Source of the DNA: RPQJ01 sp963706535 | GTDB lineage: Bacteria > Pseudomonadota > Gammaproteobacteria > Steroidobacterales > Steroidobacteraceae | NCBI GenBank assembly: GCA_963706535.1 | Contig: CAVPMU010000009.1 | Location: forward strand, 183,035 to 247,034 | Reading direction: 5' to 3' | Length of the DNA stretch: 64,000 nt | Part shown: positions 29,556-38,803 of the stretch, piece by piece | Layout: every line of letters starts with the position of its first letter | Numbering within the stretch: position 1 is the first letter of the stretch | The notes under the pieces: model-generated | Told to the model about the DNA's origin: nothing | What the model saw: the letters and a program-made list of their open reading frames with translations, nothing else | Databases searched by the model: none | Program-made: the position numbers and the translations under genes

Positions 29556-30338
29556 ATGGACACGAAGAGCCATCCCGGAGGTGGAGCCGGTGCACTGAAG
29601 CTGGTGGTCATCGGGGGGGCGGGCGCGCTTGGCGAGGCCGTCTGCAAAAGCCTTGCGGCGGCCGGAAACGAGGTTTTCGTAACCTACTATTCCAACCGCA
29701 GCGCTGCAGAGAGAGTGCGCGAGGGCCTGCCGGCGGGAACGAGCCTCGGAATCGGCCGTATGGATGTCGCAAATCGGGCGTCCGTCGCGCACCTACGCGA
29801 GACCGCTTCGTCCGCGGCGGGGCGCATCGATGGAGTTGTCTACGCTCCGGGTGTCGATATTGCGCAGCCACGTGCAGCTGATGCCACCGGCGAGGAATGG
29901 CGGAGCGTGATCGGTGTGGAGCTGATGGGCTTCATCAATGTAATAAGGGAATTCGTGCCCGCATTTCGCGTGCAGCGGTATGGCACGCTGGTTAGTATCG
30001 TCACATTCGCTAACTACTCTTTTCCCAGCGGCGACGCATTGTCGAGCGTTCCGAAGGCGGGAATTGAAGCACTGACCCGCGCCGTGGCCAAGGAAGAAGG
30101 CCGCAATGGCATCCGGGCCAACTGCGTTGCGCCAGGGATCATCAACGCGGGACTCGGCGCCAAGTTCCAGCGGGATTTGTACGACTCCAGAGTCTGGGAG
30201 CGCCGGAAACTCCAGGTTCCATTGCGGCGATTCGGTGAGGCGCGTGAAGTGGCCGATGCGGTTGCCTTCTTGGCCTCGGACAGAGCCCGCTACATCACAG
30301 GAACTACATTGCTCGTAGATGGCGGGCTGCATCTGTGA
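29556..30338 (+). CDS. SDR family protein with altered catalytic residues
   Basis: 260 residues with a Rossmann start IGGAGALGEAVCKSLAAAG and a normal SDR ending ITGTTLLVDGGLHL. The active-site segment reads VSIVTFANYSFPSGDALSSVPKAG. The Lys (K167) is kept, but the position of the catalytic Tyr is Ser (S163), and the usual catalytic Ser position is Thr (T150). It may be non-redox or a structural partner, or use a different Tyr. It is coupled to the acyl-CoA ligase gene. Confidence 0.85.
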   Translation: MDTKSHPGGGAGALKLVVIGGAGALGEAVCKSLAAAGNEVFVTYYSNRSAAERVREGLPAGTSLGIGRMDVANRASVAHLRETASSAAGRIDGVVYAPGVDIAQPRAADATGEEWRSVIGVELMGFINVIREFVPAFRVQRYGTLVSIVTFANYSFPSGDALSSVPKAGIEALTRAVAKEEGRNGIRANCVAPGIINAGLGAKFQRDLYDSRVWERRKLQVPLRRFGEAREVADAVAFLASDRARYITGTTLLVDGGLHL

Positions 30339-30397
30339 GGTACGCGGCCGCTCCACGCGGATATGTCGTCGCGGAATGTGCGACGGCGGTAAACGCC

Positions 30398-30763
30398 CTA
30401 AATATCAACCCGATCGCTTTGCATTTGAAGTCTTTGCGGCAGTGTAGCGGATCGAATGATGGCGGACGTAGCGAAGCGCGCGTCCCGGGTCAGTCGTTGC
30501 ACGAAGGTGATCAGCAGGCGCGCGTTGAGCGCGCCCGCATAGATCATGAAGCGCACCGTGCCCTGATAGGTGATCGCCGGGATCAGCGACAGGTTCTTGC
30601 GACGCGCCGGCACCCGCACCAGGGGCGTCTGCCCGCGCGGGGCAATCGCCGGGTACTCGCTCGACAGCCAGCGACTTGCCCGCCTCACGCAACTCGATCA
30701 CCTCCTTGCGAAGCTCGATGCGAGCGTTGGTCGTGGCTCGTCGCCGGTCTTTTTGTGCCATGA
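30398..30763 (-). pseudogene. IS630 family transposase remnant
   Basis: Two out-of-frame pieces. MAQKDRRRATTNARIELRKEVIELREAGKS is the N-terminus. EYPAIAPRGQTPLVRVPARRKNLSLIPAITYQGTVRFMIYAGALNARLLITFVQRL is from the middle of the catalytic domain. The region between them and the C-terminal DDE residues are gone. It lies between two SDR genes. Confidence 0.78.
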
Positions 30764-31127
30764 TCGAAGCGACTCACATCTCGTCATGACTTCAAGTGCT
30801 TATGTCGCGGGCTAATGTCATGCGTAAATTGCGGCGCTGTTTCCGCGGGGGAGAATAGCGCTCGTTTTGCAGACCGAAGGCGGCAAATGTCCGCCGTTCG
30901 CCAATCGCGACGCAGTAGGTGCGCGGCTGCGGAGCGGTCCGCACAGGGACGATCCGGGTGCCGACGCAGCGATTGCGTGACACCGGTTGAATGGTGGGTG
31001 GTATCGACTGGATGGATCGGCAGCTGCAGGCACCGCTGCGCACATTCTCCGCGACCGACGGCGCTGAAGAAATGGATGCGCTCGTCAAACGAACTTGAAG
31101 GCAATCGGCAAAATCGGAAATCGGACA
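30764..31127. other. Intergenic stretch without a recognisable gene
   Basis: Frames on both strands are open over short distances but match nothing I know, and their starts are poor. It probably contains the promoter of the SDR gene at 31128 plus IS debris. No operator-like 20-mer was found here; only the shorter cgttt-type match near 31087 (aaacgaactt) was seen and is not convincing. Confidence 0.5.
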
Positions 31128-31871
31128 ATGCACGGGCACAAGCGGGCAGCACTGATAACGGGTGGTGGCGGTGGCATCGGGCGTGTCACCGGAAGAGTAC
31201 TGGCCAAGCGGGGTTACATAGTATATTTGCTCGATGCGGACCGCACGCGCGTCGATGAGATGGCGTCAACGCTGCGCGCGGATGGCCTGACTGTTCACGG
31301 TCAGGCACTCGATGTGACGGATGCAGGTGCAACTGTGCGCGTGATCGGGGCTATCGCCGATCAGCACGACGGGATTGATGTGCTGGTCAATATGGCAGGA
31401 GTTGTACGAAATGACTTGGTGGCCAGAATTTCAGAGCGGGACTTCGACCTCACGCTCAGTACGCATCTGAAAGGAACGTTGAATTGCATGCAGGCTGTTG
31501 CACCGTTCATGCGGGAAAGGCGCTATGGCCGAATCGTGAATATCAGTTCAGTGGCGGCACTTGGATCGGTGGCAGGGGGAGCCTACGCCGCAGCGAAAGG
31601 CGGCGTCGAGGGTCTGTCGCGGACAGCGGCCTTGGAATGGGCCGCGCGCGGCATTACCGTAAACTGTGTTGCTCCGGGCTTGATTGATGCCGGGATGTTC
31701 CTGACCACGCCTATGGAGTATCAGCAAGATGGCATCGATCGCATACCCATGAAGCGGGCAGGTACCCCGGAAGAGGTGGGCGAGTGCATTGCCTTTCTGG
31801 CTTCACCGGAGGCGAGTTACATCACCGGCCAGACGTTGTTTGTCTGCGGTGGGCTGTCGATCGGCTTCTAG
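31128..31871 (+). CDS. SDR family oxidoreductase (3-oxoacyl-ACP/hydroxyacyl-CoA reductase-like)
   Basis: 247 residues from ATG 31128 (MHGHKRAALITGGGGGIG). NAD(P)-binding TGxxxGIG, NMAGVV, NISSVAALGS and the catalytic YAAAKGG are all present. The C-terminus SYITGQTLFVCGGLSIG is standard. It could oxidise a 3-hydroxyacyl-CoA or a ring alcohol. Monocistronic in its present setting: an IS630 remnant lies upstream and an IS1380 remnant downstream. Confidence 0.92.
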   Translation: MHGHKRAALITGGGGGIGRVTGRVLAKRGYIVYLLDADRTRVDEMASTLRADGLTVHGQALDVTDAGATVRVIGAIADQHDGIDVLVNMAGVVRNDLVARISERDFDLTLSTHLKGTLNCMQAVAPFMRERRYGRIVNISSVAALGSVAGGAYAAAKGGVEGLSRTAALEWAARGITVNCVAPGLIDAGMFLTTPMEYQQDGIDRIPMKRAGTPEEVGECIAFLASPEASYITGQTLFVCGGLSIGF

Positions 31872-31974
31872 CCTGCTTTATGCGCGAAGCGGCGTGAGGT
31901 ACTGAAAAACAAAAGCCCCCGTTGTGCTAGAAAGGCTTTGCCACAAGCATTTTCCGCACTCAAGAGGCTTTTGC

Positions 31975-33172
31975 GTGATCGACGATAGCACACGACAGTC
32001 TGTCCTGTTTGCGGATTTGTGCGACCAGCCGGTGGTCGCGAAGTTTGACCAACCGCACGCCAGTTCCGAGGGTGGAGTGATCCTGCTGCAGGCGTGCGAT
32101 CGGCGGCTCGGTCTCAGCGCGGCGTTGATCAGCGGCATCGATGACCACCGCCAGTCGGGCAAGATCCGCCACGCGATCGGGGATCTGCTGCGGCAGCGCC
32201 TGTATGCGATCGCCTGCGGCTATCCGGACGGCAACGACGCGAGCCGCCTGGCAGCGGACCCGATGCACAAGCTGCTCGGTGGTCGCGATGCGGTCGGTGG
32301 CGAGGACCTGGCATCGCAGCCGACGCTGTCGCGGTTCGAGAACGCGGTGACACGGGCGGATCTGTACCGGATGGGGGTCGCAAGTGGGTGCGCTCGGGAT
32401 CCTGTCGCGGCTGCGGGTCCGGCTCGATGGCGGTTACGCCACGCCTGAGATCTTCGCCTTCCTCGCGCGCGAGGCGCTCGAGGACGTGGTGGCGATGGCC
32501 AAAAACAAGGTGCTCAAGCGTCGCGCCGCACGCTTGATGGGCACGGCCCGACGCCTGTTGCGCGAATCGGGCGAGACCGCACATCTGTACGGCGAGTGCC
32601 GCTACGCGGCCGGCACCTGGCCCGAACGTCGGCGCGTGGTCATCAAGGCCGAAGTCGTGCGCCATCCCGGGCGCGAGCCCAAGGACAACCCGCGCTTCGT
32701 GGTGACGAACTTGCCGCACTCGCCCCGCCATCTGTACGAGGCGATCTACTGCGCCCGCGGCGACGTTGAGAATCGAATCAAGGAGTTGCATCACGGCCTC
32801 GAGATCGACCGCACCAGCTGCAGCCGCTTCCTCGCCAATCAGCTGCGCGGACTGCTCACCGCCGCCGCCTACGTGCTGTATCAGGAACTGCGCCTGCGCG
32901 CCGCGCGCACCGCCTTCCGCTGCGCCCAGGTCAGCACCCTGCGCGAACACCTGGTGAAGCTCGGTGCCTGGGTCGAATCCTCGGTGCGACGTATCGTGCT
33001 GCACCTGCCCGCCACCTGCGCTCACCGCCACGACTGGCAGATCATCGCCCGAACCCTCGGTGCCGCGACCGGCACTGAATCGTGTGGACAGCGGCAATAC
33101 CCTTCAGGGCTACCCTCGGGTTATCCGTTTCCACCAAACCCCGGGAACTCCAAAGTATCGACAGCGGCTTGA
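31975..33172 (+). pseudogene. IS1380 family transposase, internally deleted and frameshifted
   Basis: The N-terminus from GTG 31975 (IDDSTRQSVLFADLCDQPVVAKFDQPHASSEGG) runs to ADLYRMG near 32380. The frame then changes and the protein resumes at GALGILSRLRVRLDGGYATPE, missing the segment that holds a catalytic Asp and most of the strand region. The C-terminal half (KAEVVRHPGREPKDNPRFVVTNL...ARGDVENRIKELHHGLEIDRTSC...STLREHLVKLG) is well kept. A second C-terminal fragment of the same family lies at 62070-62235. Confidence 0.85.
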
Positions 33173-33240
33173 CCAGGAGGTTGCTGCGGCCACGGTCGCC
33201 ATCGGCGAACGAGCGGCTCGAACTGGCCCATGACCGCATC

Positions 33241-33291
33241 TTGACACTTTGACTATAATGCTTTAAAAATACGGCCAACCGTTCGTTTATA
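33241..33291 (+). promoter_or_regulatory. Promoter with operator candidate upstream of the DUF1302 gene
   Basis: TTGACAC at 33241, 18-nt spacer, AAAAAT at 33265-33270, then the 20-mer cggccaaccgttcgtttata at 33272-33291, identical to 22662-22681 and at the same 31-bp offset from TTGACA. The DUF1302 start is about 150 bp further on. The flanking bases differ between the two sites, so the match is not a simple duplication of one promoter. Confidence 0.65.
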
Positions 33292-33442
33292 TGCCATAAG
33301 ATCTAGTTTGTCGTTCAAACCAACACGCAGGCAGTAGGCAGATTTGATTACAGAGGGCGCGGTCTCGATGCATCAAGACCACGTCCGTGAGGACCCGCCA
33401 TAACCTGCGGCGCCCACAAACGTTGTCATTGAGGGGGACGTG

Positions 33443-35206
33443 ATGCACAGAGCAACCGAAGAAGTAGGCTGTGCCTTCGGGTCGCGGATCCGGGGGCACG
33501 CTGGGCCAAGCGCGGCGGGTTCGGGCGCAACTCGCTGGCTTGCGGCAGTCGCATTGACATTCCTGACAGGTAGCGTAGGCGCAAAAACGTACCAGCACGG
33601 CGATTGGTTGCTGAATTTCGACAACTCGGTCGCATACTCATTGGGCGCCCGCGTGGAGCACCAGGATCCCAGGATTCTCTATCATCCGGCGTTCTATGCG
33701 GGCGATGAAAAATTCCCGGACCCCGGCGATATCGTGACGAACCGACTGTCGGATCTGATGGAGATCCAAGCAGTCTACAAGGGCCAATACGGTTTTCGCC
33801 TATCAGGCTCCTTCTTCAAGGATTTCGCCTACTCGGATCGTGAGAAGATCCCACAGGAGATCGGGGACTTCTACGAATCGCTGGGATTGTCGGCTTCCGC
33901 GGCCTGCAACTACAAGAACTGCAGATACTCGGGATATACCAAACGTAATTTCATGCAGGGAGCAGAACTGCTCGACGCCTTCGCTTTCGCAAACACCGAA
34001 ATAGGCGGTCACAACGTCTATCTCAAAGCGGGCCGCCTCACCAGTTATTGGGGCAACGCTTTCTTCTTTGGATTCTCAAACATCGCCTATTCGCAGTCGC
34101 CAATCGACTATATCAAGGGGTTCACGCAACCAGGCTCGGAGATCAAGGAATTGTTTCTTCCGCGAACACAGGTTTCTGCGCGAGTGGATCTTACGCCGAC
34201 CGCGTCTGTCGAGGCGCAGTATTTTCTCGAGTATGCGCCTGATCGGTTTCCCGAAAGCGGAACGTACCTTGGATTCTTCAATCCTCTATACGATGGCCCT
34301 GAACGAACCAGCTTCGTGGCGAGCGGGCTGGTTCAGGGAATACAGGACGCGCCGGACGAGAATGCGAACTTCGGCCTGAAGTTCAGTTGGCGACCGGAAT
34401 GGGCGGGTGGCGACCTCGGGTTCTACTACCGCCAATTCGACGAAGTGATGCCGTGGAACGCGCTGGTGAATCCTGAGAACCAGAAGCTGTACGATCCGGT
34501 CGCCCGCAAGGCAACGCTTGCCGGCATCAGTTACGAAAGAACCTTCGGACTCATCAACATCGGCATGGAAGTCAGCAAGCGCTGGGACACGGCGTTGCTG
34601 TCGGCAGCCTTGGTGGAGAGCAAGGCTGGCGCGACGGGCGAGTTGACCAACGTGATCGCCAATACGTTGATACAGTTGGGTGAGACGCCGATATGGGACA
34701 CCGGAATCTTGATCGCCGAGCTCAGCTATACGCACTTGGACTCTGTCACCGGCAACAAGGAGCTATACAACGGCACCAAGACGGCGAATTGCGTCCACGT
34801 AAACTCCGACGGCACCGTCGAGCCGGGCAACTGGAAGGACGGCTGTGCTACTGACGACGCCCTTGCGGTGGCGCTGTTGTTCGACCCTCAGTGGACACAG
34901 GTTTTCCCCGGCGTCGACCTCGACATGCCAATTTCCTACACATACGGCATCTCGGGCAATCCTGCTTACGCTGCAAGCGCTTTCTATCCGGAAGAAACCA
35001 ACATCTATTCGATCGGATTGAAGGCGCTCATCCGCCAAAGACATACATTGTCACTAACCTATCTCGGTTACCACTGGCGTCCCAATGGCGTGGCGTCGCC
35101 ATTTGGCCCGGATGTGCCTCCTTCCTACAGCGGTTTCGGAGGCGCGGGACCAGTCAGCCTAAATGATCGCGGCTGGTTGCAGCTTCAATTCAAAACGTCA
35201 TTCTGA
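33443..35206 (+). CDS. DUF1302 family outer-membrane protein
   Basis: 587 residues from ATG 33443, with GAGGGGG as Shine-Dalgarno. A long basic N-terminus leads into a signal peptide (LAAVALTFLTGSVGA) and a beta-rich mature protein with alternating aromatic strands (GRLTSYWGNAFFFG, VSARVDLTPTASVEAQYFLEY) ending in Phe (LQLQFKTSF), the BAM C-signature. DUF1302 proteins occur with DUF1329 partners in bacteria growing on steroids, terpenoids and other lipids and are presumed porins for hydrophobic compounds; the role is inference. First gene behind the operator-bearing promoter at 33241. Confidence 0.88.
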   Translation: MHRATEEVGCAFGSRIRGHAGPSAAGSGATRWLAAVALTFLTGSVGAKTYQHGDWLLNFDNSVAYSLGARVEHQDPRILYHPAFYAGDEKFPDPGDIVTNRLSDLMEIQAVYKGQYGFRLSGSFFKDFAYSDREKIPQEIGDFYESLGLSASAACNYKNCRYSGYTKRNFMQGAELLDAFAFANTEIGGHNVYLKAGRLTSYWGNAFFFGFSNIAYSQSPIDYIKGFTQPGSEIKELFLPRTQVSARVDLTPTASVEAQYFLEYAPDRFPESGTYLGFFNPLYDGPERTSFVASGLVQGIQDAPDENANFGLKFSWRPEWAGGDLGFYYRQFDEVMPWNALVNPENQKLYDPVARKATLAGISYERTFGLINIGMEVSKRWDTALLSAALVESKAGATGELTNVIANTLIQLGETPIWDTGILIAELSYTHLDSVTGNKELYNGTKTANCVHVNSDGTVEPGNWKDGCATDDALAVALLFDPQWTQVFPGVDLDMPISYTYGISGNPAYAASAFYPEETNIYSIGLKALIRQRHTLSLTYLGYHWRPNGVASPFGPDVPPSYSGFGGAGPVSLNDRGWLQLQFKTSF

Positions 35207-35933
35207 AGGACGCAATGTTTGCGCCCCAGCGATAACGCAACGGAGTGGTTCAGACTTGGCGGGATTCGCGAAGGCGGAGGCAGTCTGTACGACGGGACGC
35301 ACCAAGAGGATGTGGCGCCAGCAGCCGGATCTGGTGTGGCGGACGCGCAAGGGAACGCCCTTGTTGAAAGAGTCGCGGCGGATGGCCTGCCGGGTGCTGA
35401 GCGCGAATCTTCGCCCGGCACGATTGAGCCACCGGACGAGACTCGGTGCATGGTGGACGTACTGGCATGGGGTCTTCTCGTTAAATCACTGCGCGAGCGC
35501 GTTTTGTGTTGGTTTGACATGCAGGTGAACTGGGTTGCGTCGCTTCTCAATGAAGAACCGAGCGTTCGACGAGAGGCAGATCTTCGAGCATCGCGGCTGC
35601 AATCTGAACAGTCTGATCTGACGATGCACTGGGACAGGCGGGAGATCCGAGTTTGCAGCACGCGAAGACACAGTCCGGTGCGTCGTCGGACGAGTCAGCC
35701 GATGCCGGCGGGGCGGGACGATGCTGCCGAGTCTATGCGGACGAGTCGGTGTTGATTTGTTTCCAAATCGATTGCGAAGGCACCGTTGCCGCAACTCGCA
35801 GAAGTTCGTCGCGGGCTATGGTCACTTTGTCGTTGGAGCGGAGCATCACCGAGTGCTCCGCCACCCAGGAGTGCCGTTAGGACTGCGCGGTACGGGAAGT
35901 CAATTTCGAAACAGGATCATGAGGGGGAGCGAG
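35207..35933. other. Long spacer between the DUF1302 and DUF1329 genes
   Basis: About 730 bp where two overlapping forward frames are open (35219-35755 and 35163-35528), but neither shows a domain, signal peptide or convincing start. Its length is unusual for a module whose genes are normally adjacent, so it may be debris of a lost gene or element. No terminal repeats found. Confidence 0.5.
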
Positions 35934-37329
35934 ATGTCAACTGCGAAGATGGTCGCGAGGATGGTTGTCGCGATGGGTGTCGCGACGATGTTTACGTCGG
36001 TGGGATTGGCCGCAGTATCAGCCGAGGAAGCCAAGAAGCTCGGCAGCAGCCTCACCGAGTTTGGCGCGGACCGAGCAGCAAATGCCGATGGCTCGATACC
36101 CAAGTACACCGGCGGGCTGTCCTCAAAGACGCTTGGGCCAAACGAAGATCCGTATAAGGATGAGAAGCCCCTGTATTCCGTCGATGCCAAGAACATGGCG
36201 GAGTACACCGACCTGTTGACGCCAGGGACGAAGGCGCTGCTCACAAAGTATTCGGGTTACCGAGTCGATGTCTACCCGAGTCACCGTAGCATGCGTTATC
36301 CGGCCTGGGTGCTTGAGAACACCGTCAGGAATGCCACGACGGCGAAATTGGGCGGGCCCGTCAAGGGCGACAACCTGCTTGGCGCCGGAGAGAATGGTCT
36401 GCCCTATCCGGGAATTCCGTTCCCGATCCCGACCGACGGCTACGAGGTGATGTGGAACAACACTGCGAAGTACGTTCCGCCAGTCTCGCGCAATCGTTAC
36501 TCGGGCTATCTCGTCGATACGGGGGGGCGCCTGAGTCCTTTGCCGGGCATAGACGGGTGGTATCTTCGCCCGTGGTACGACCGGTCAGGGACGTTGCAGA
36601 AGAATACGCCCCCGGGGACCTTGTTCGGGCTCGTCGCGACAATCACCCGACCCCCGTCAGGAGCGGGCGGCGTGTTCATGAATTTCTACACGGCTCGTGG
36701 GGAAGACGGCGGGCAGAAGGTCTGGTTCTATAGCCCTGGTCAGCGGCGAGTTCGCATGGCGCCGGAGTTTGCCTACGACGTACCAATTGCAGCCTACGGC
36801 GGCGCGACGATCTGGGACGAAATCTTCGCTTTCGTTGGACGTTCTCGATCGGTTCGATTTCAAGCTTGTCGGAAAGCGCGAAATGCTGGTTCCGTACAAC
36901 ACATACTGGATCAGCTCGAAGGCGCCGCTGAAGGAAATCTTCGGACCGAAGTACATCAATCCGGACGTCATGCGATGGGAGAAGCACAGGGTCTGGGTGG
37001 TCGATGCGACCCGTAAGCAGGGCAAGCGTCACGCGTATTCCCGCCGAATGTTCTACATCGACGAGGACTCGTGGTGCGTCCTGGTTCAGGAGTCCTATGA
37101 TGATGCGGGCAACATGTTTCGAATCGCCCACACCAACACCAACGTCAATCCCAGCGAGGTCGGCGGCATTGTCCCGTATTCCTGGCAGACCTATGACCTG
37201 ATAAAGGGTAACTACATGATGATCGGGACGCTCAACAACCCGGGCGACGGTCATCAATACTACGAAACACCGGAAGGCCTGAAGATGGCGATCACGCCTC
37301 AAGCCGTCGAAGCGGCCGGCATTCGGTGA
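35934..37329 (+). pseudogene. DUF1329 family outer-membrane lipoprotein-like/LolB-fold protein, frameshifted
   Basis: Start ATG 35934 after GAGGGGGAGC; signal peptide ending GLAAVSAEEAKKLG. The family pattern is clear: SLTEFGADRAANADGSIPKYTGGL, then GYRVDVYPSHRSMRYP, then QRRVRMAPEFAYDVPIAAYGGATIWDEIFAF. Near 36835-36850 the reading moves by one base and continues as LDRFDFKLVGKREMLVPYN through MFYIDEDSWCVL to 37329. Together the two frames make one near-complete protein of about 465 residues. One extra base (or a sequencing error) splits it; DUF1329 partners DUF1302 in hydrophobic-compound degraders. Confidence 0.85.
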
Positions 37330-37703
37330 GTCTTGGTCTTGTTGCCCGATGGGGGCGGGTCCAGGGCATGGCTACGTGCCGTTGCACACGGCACAGATCA
37401 ATGAGAGTGGTGATCTGTGCCGCTGTGCCGCTGTGCCGCTGTGTCGCGAGGGACAAACCTGCGGTTGAGCTGTCATTGCGGGGCCGCGCGCAGCAGGCAC
37501 CTGTGCTCTCCACGGGGTTGACTCCAACTGCACGTGTCGAGTGCCCGGTCTGCGCTCACCAGCGGTGCCAGACATTCGGCGAGCCAGGTCATTCTGACGA
37601 GAGTTCCTAATCCCATGCGGCGCGGATGGAGAGAAATGAGGTTGCTTCATGCCTGCCGCAACGCACGGACGGCGGCGACGCGTTCGCCAAGGCCGCAGGA
37701 CCG
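37330..37703. other. Intergenic region with hairpin and short tandem repeat
   Basis: No gene seen apart from an open frame that simply extends the next gene upstream to 37626. Contains a perfect 12-bp stem and an octamer repeat, listed separately. The rest is featureless. Confidence 0.55.
37389..37422. terminator. 12-bp perfect stem-loop after the DUF1329 gene
   Basis: cggcacagatca (37389-37400), a 10-nt loop, then tgatctgtgccg (37411-37422). It runs directly into three copies of the octamer gccgctgt (about 37419-37442). No T-run follows, so rho-independent termination is not certain; it could instead block 3' exonucleases and separate DUF1329 from the downstream genes. Confidence 0.55.
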
Positions 37704-38795
37704 ATGAACAATCCATACTTTAGGTCGCCGCGCCGCTTGGTCGGGTCTGCGGTCCTGTTTCTCCTGACGTTGTTGCCGGGCGTGTCCGCGGCGACATTTG
37801 AGGATCCGCTCGACTGGCCCGCGGCAGCTCAATCCTCGCCGAGCAATCGGCCTCTGTTGGCAGTCGCGGTCGCCGGCAAGCGACTGGTCGCTGTTGGACT
37901 GCGCGGTCTCATCATTCTATCGGACGATGACGGGAAGACTTGGTACCAGAGCACGGCTCCCGTGCAGAGTGATCTGCTCGCGGTGAATTTTCCGACACCA
38001 AATGATGGATGGGCTGTTGGTCACGACGGGGTGATCCTCCACACCATCGACGGCGGACTGAACTGGCGCAAACAACTGGACGGACGCGCCGCCGAAGCCG
38101 CGTTCGAAAAGGTCTACGCGGGGATGGGCTCCGAGGCGAGTGCGGCACACGAGCAGATCCGCCGCAACTATATGGCTGGGCCGACATTACCGTGGCTGGA
38201 CGTGTGGTTCGAGACGCCGCTCGTCGGCTACGTCGTCGGCTCCTACGGCATGTTGGCGGCCACAATGGACGGAGGTCGAACCTGGGAGCCATGGCTCCAT
38301 CGCATCGACAACACGGAGTGGTTCAACCTCAACGCAATTCGCGGTGTCGGCGACGGTCTCTACATTGCGGGCGAGCGTGGACACATATTCCGTCTAGACC
38401 GATCACGTGGCCATTTCACCGGAGTGGACATCGGGTACCTCGGCAGCCTCTTCGGCATCGTCGGCGCAAGAGACACAGTATTGGTCTACGGGCTCCGAGG
38501 CACCGTCCTTCTTAGCTCTGACGCGGGGGGGCACTGGGAAAAAGTGCAAGCGCCGACGGAGCAGACAATCGTTGCGGGTGCCGCGAAGGCCGATGAACAA
38601 GGCTTCGTACTTGCAGACACGGCAGGCCGCCTCTTGAGCGTAGACCGAACCGGTGCAGAGATCCGACTGCTGCCGCAACGTGCTGCCACCGACGCTACGG
38701 GCATGGTGGCGACCCATCCGGGAATATTCGTGGTTACCGGGCTGAAAGGAATCACGGTCGTCAGCTTGAAGGCCGAAGCCACAGTCTCGCGCTGA
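37704..38795 (+). CDS. YCF48-like beta-propeller protein (photosystem II stability factor-like)
   Basis: 363 residues from ATG 37704, preceded by AGGA. A signal peptide (LVGSAVLFLLTLLPGVSA) is followed by repeated BNR/YCF48 units: SDDDGKTW, TIDGGLNWRK, TMDGGRTWEPW and SSDAGGHWEKV. It is exported to the periplasm. In non-photosynthetic bacteria such proteins accompany DUF1302, DUF1329 and an RND protein in lipid or steroid gene sets; its role there is unproven. An upstream in-frame start at 37626 would bury the signal peptide. Eight bases separate it from the RND gene. Confidence 0.87.
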   Translation: MNNPYFRSPRRLVGSAVLFLLTLLPGVSAATFEDPLDWPAAAQSSPSNRPLLAVAVAGKRLVAVGLRGLIILSDDDGKTWYQSTAPVQSDLLAVNFPTPNDGWAVGHDGVILHTIDGGLNWRKQLDGRAAEAAFEKVYAGMGSEASAAHEQIRRNYMAGPTLPWLDVWFETPLVGYVVGSYGMLAATMDGGRTWEPWLHRIDNTEWFNLNAIRGVGDGLYIAGERGHIFRLDRSRGHFTGVDIGYLGSLFGIVGARDTVLVYGLRGTVLLSSDAGGHWEKVQAPTEQTIVAGAAKADEQGFVLADTAGRLLSVDRTGAEIRLLPQRAATDATGMVATHPGIFVVTGLKGITVVSLKAEATVSR

Positions 38796-38803
38796 CCGGG
38801 AAG

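Noticed and set aside
35219..35755. Possible hypothetical protein between DUF1302 and DUF1329
   Set aside because: No start signal, no homology pattern that I know, and an equally open overlapping frame; left as unassigned spacer.
36697..37329. Separate small gene after the first DUF1329 frame
   Set aside because: It begins inside and continues the DUF1329 family sequence; it is the second half of a frameshifted gene.
37419..37442. CRISPR-like or minisatellite array
   Set aside because: Only three octamers without spacers. No CRISPR array, tRNA or rRNA gene was seen anywhere in the window.
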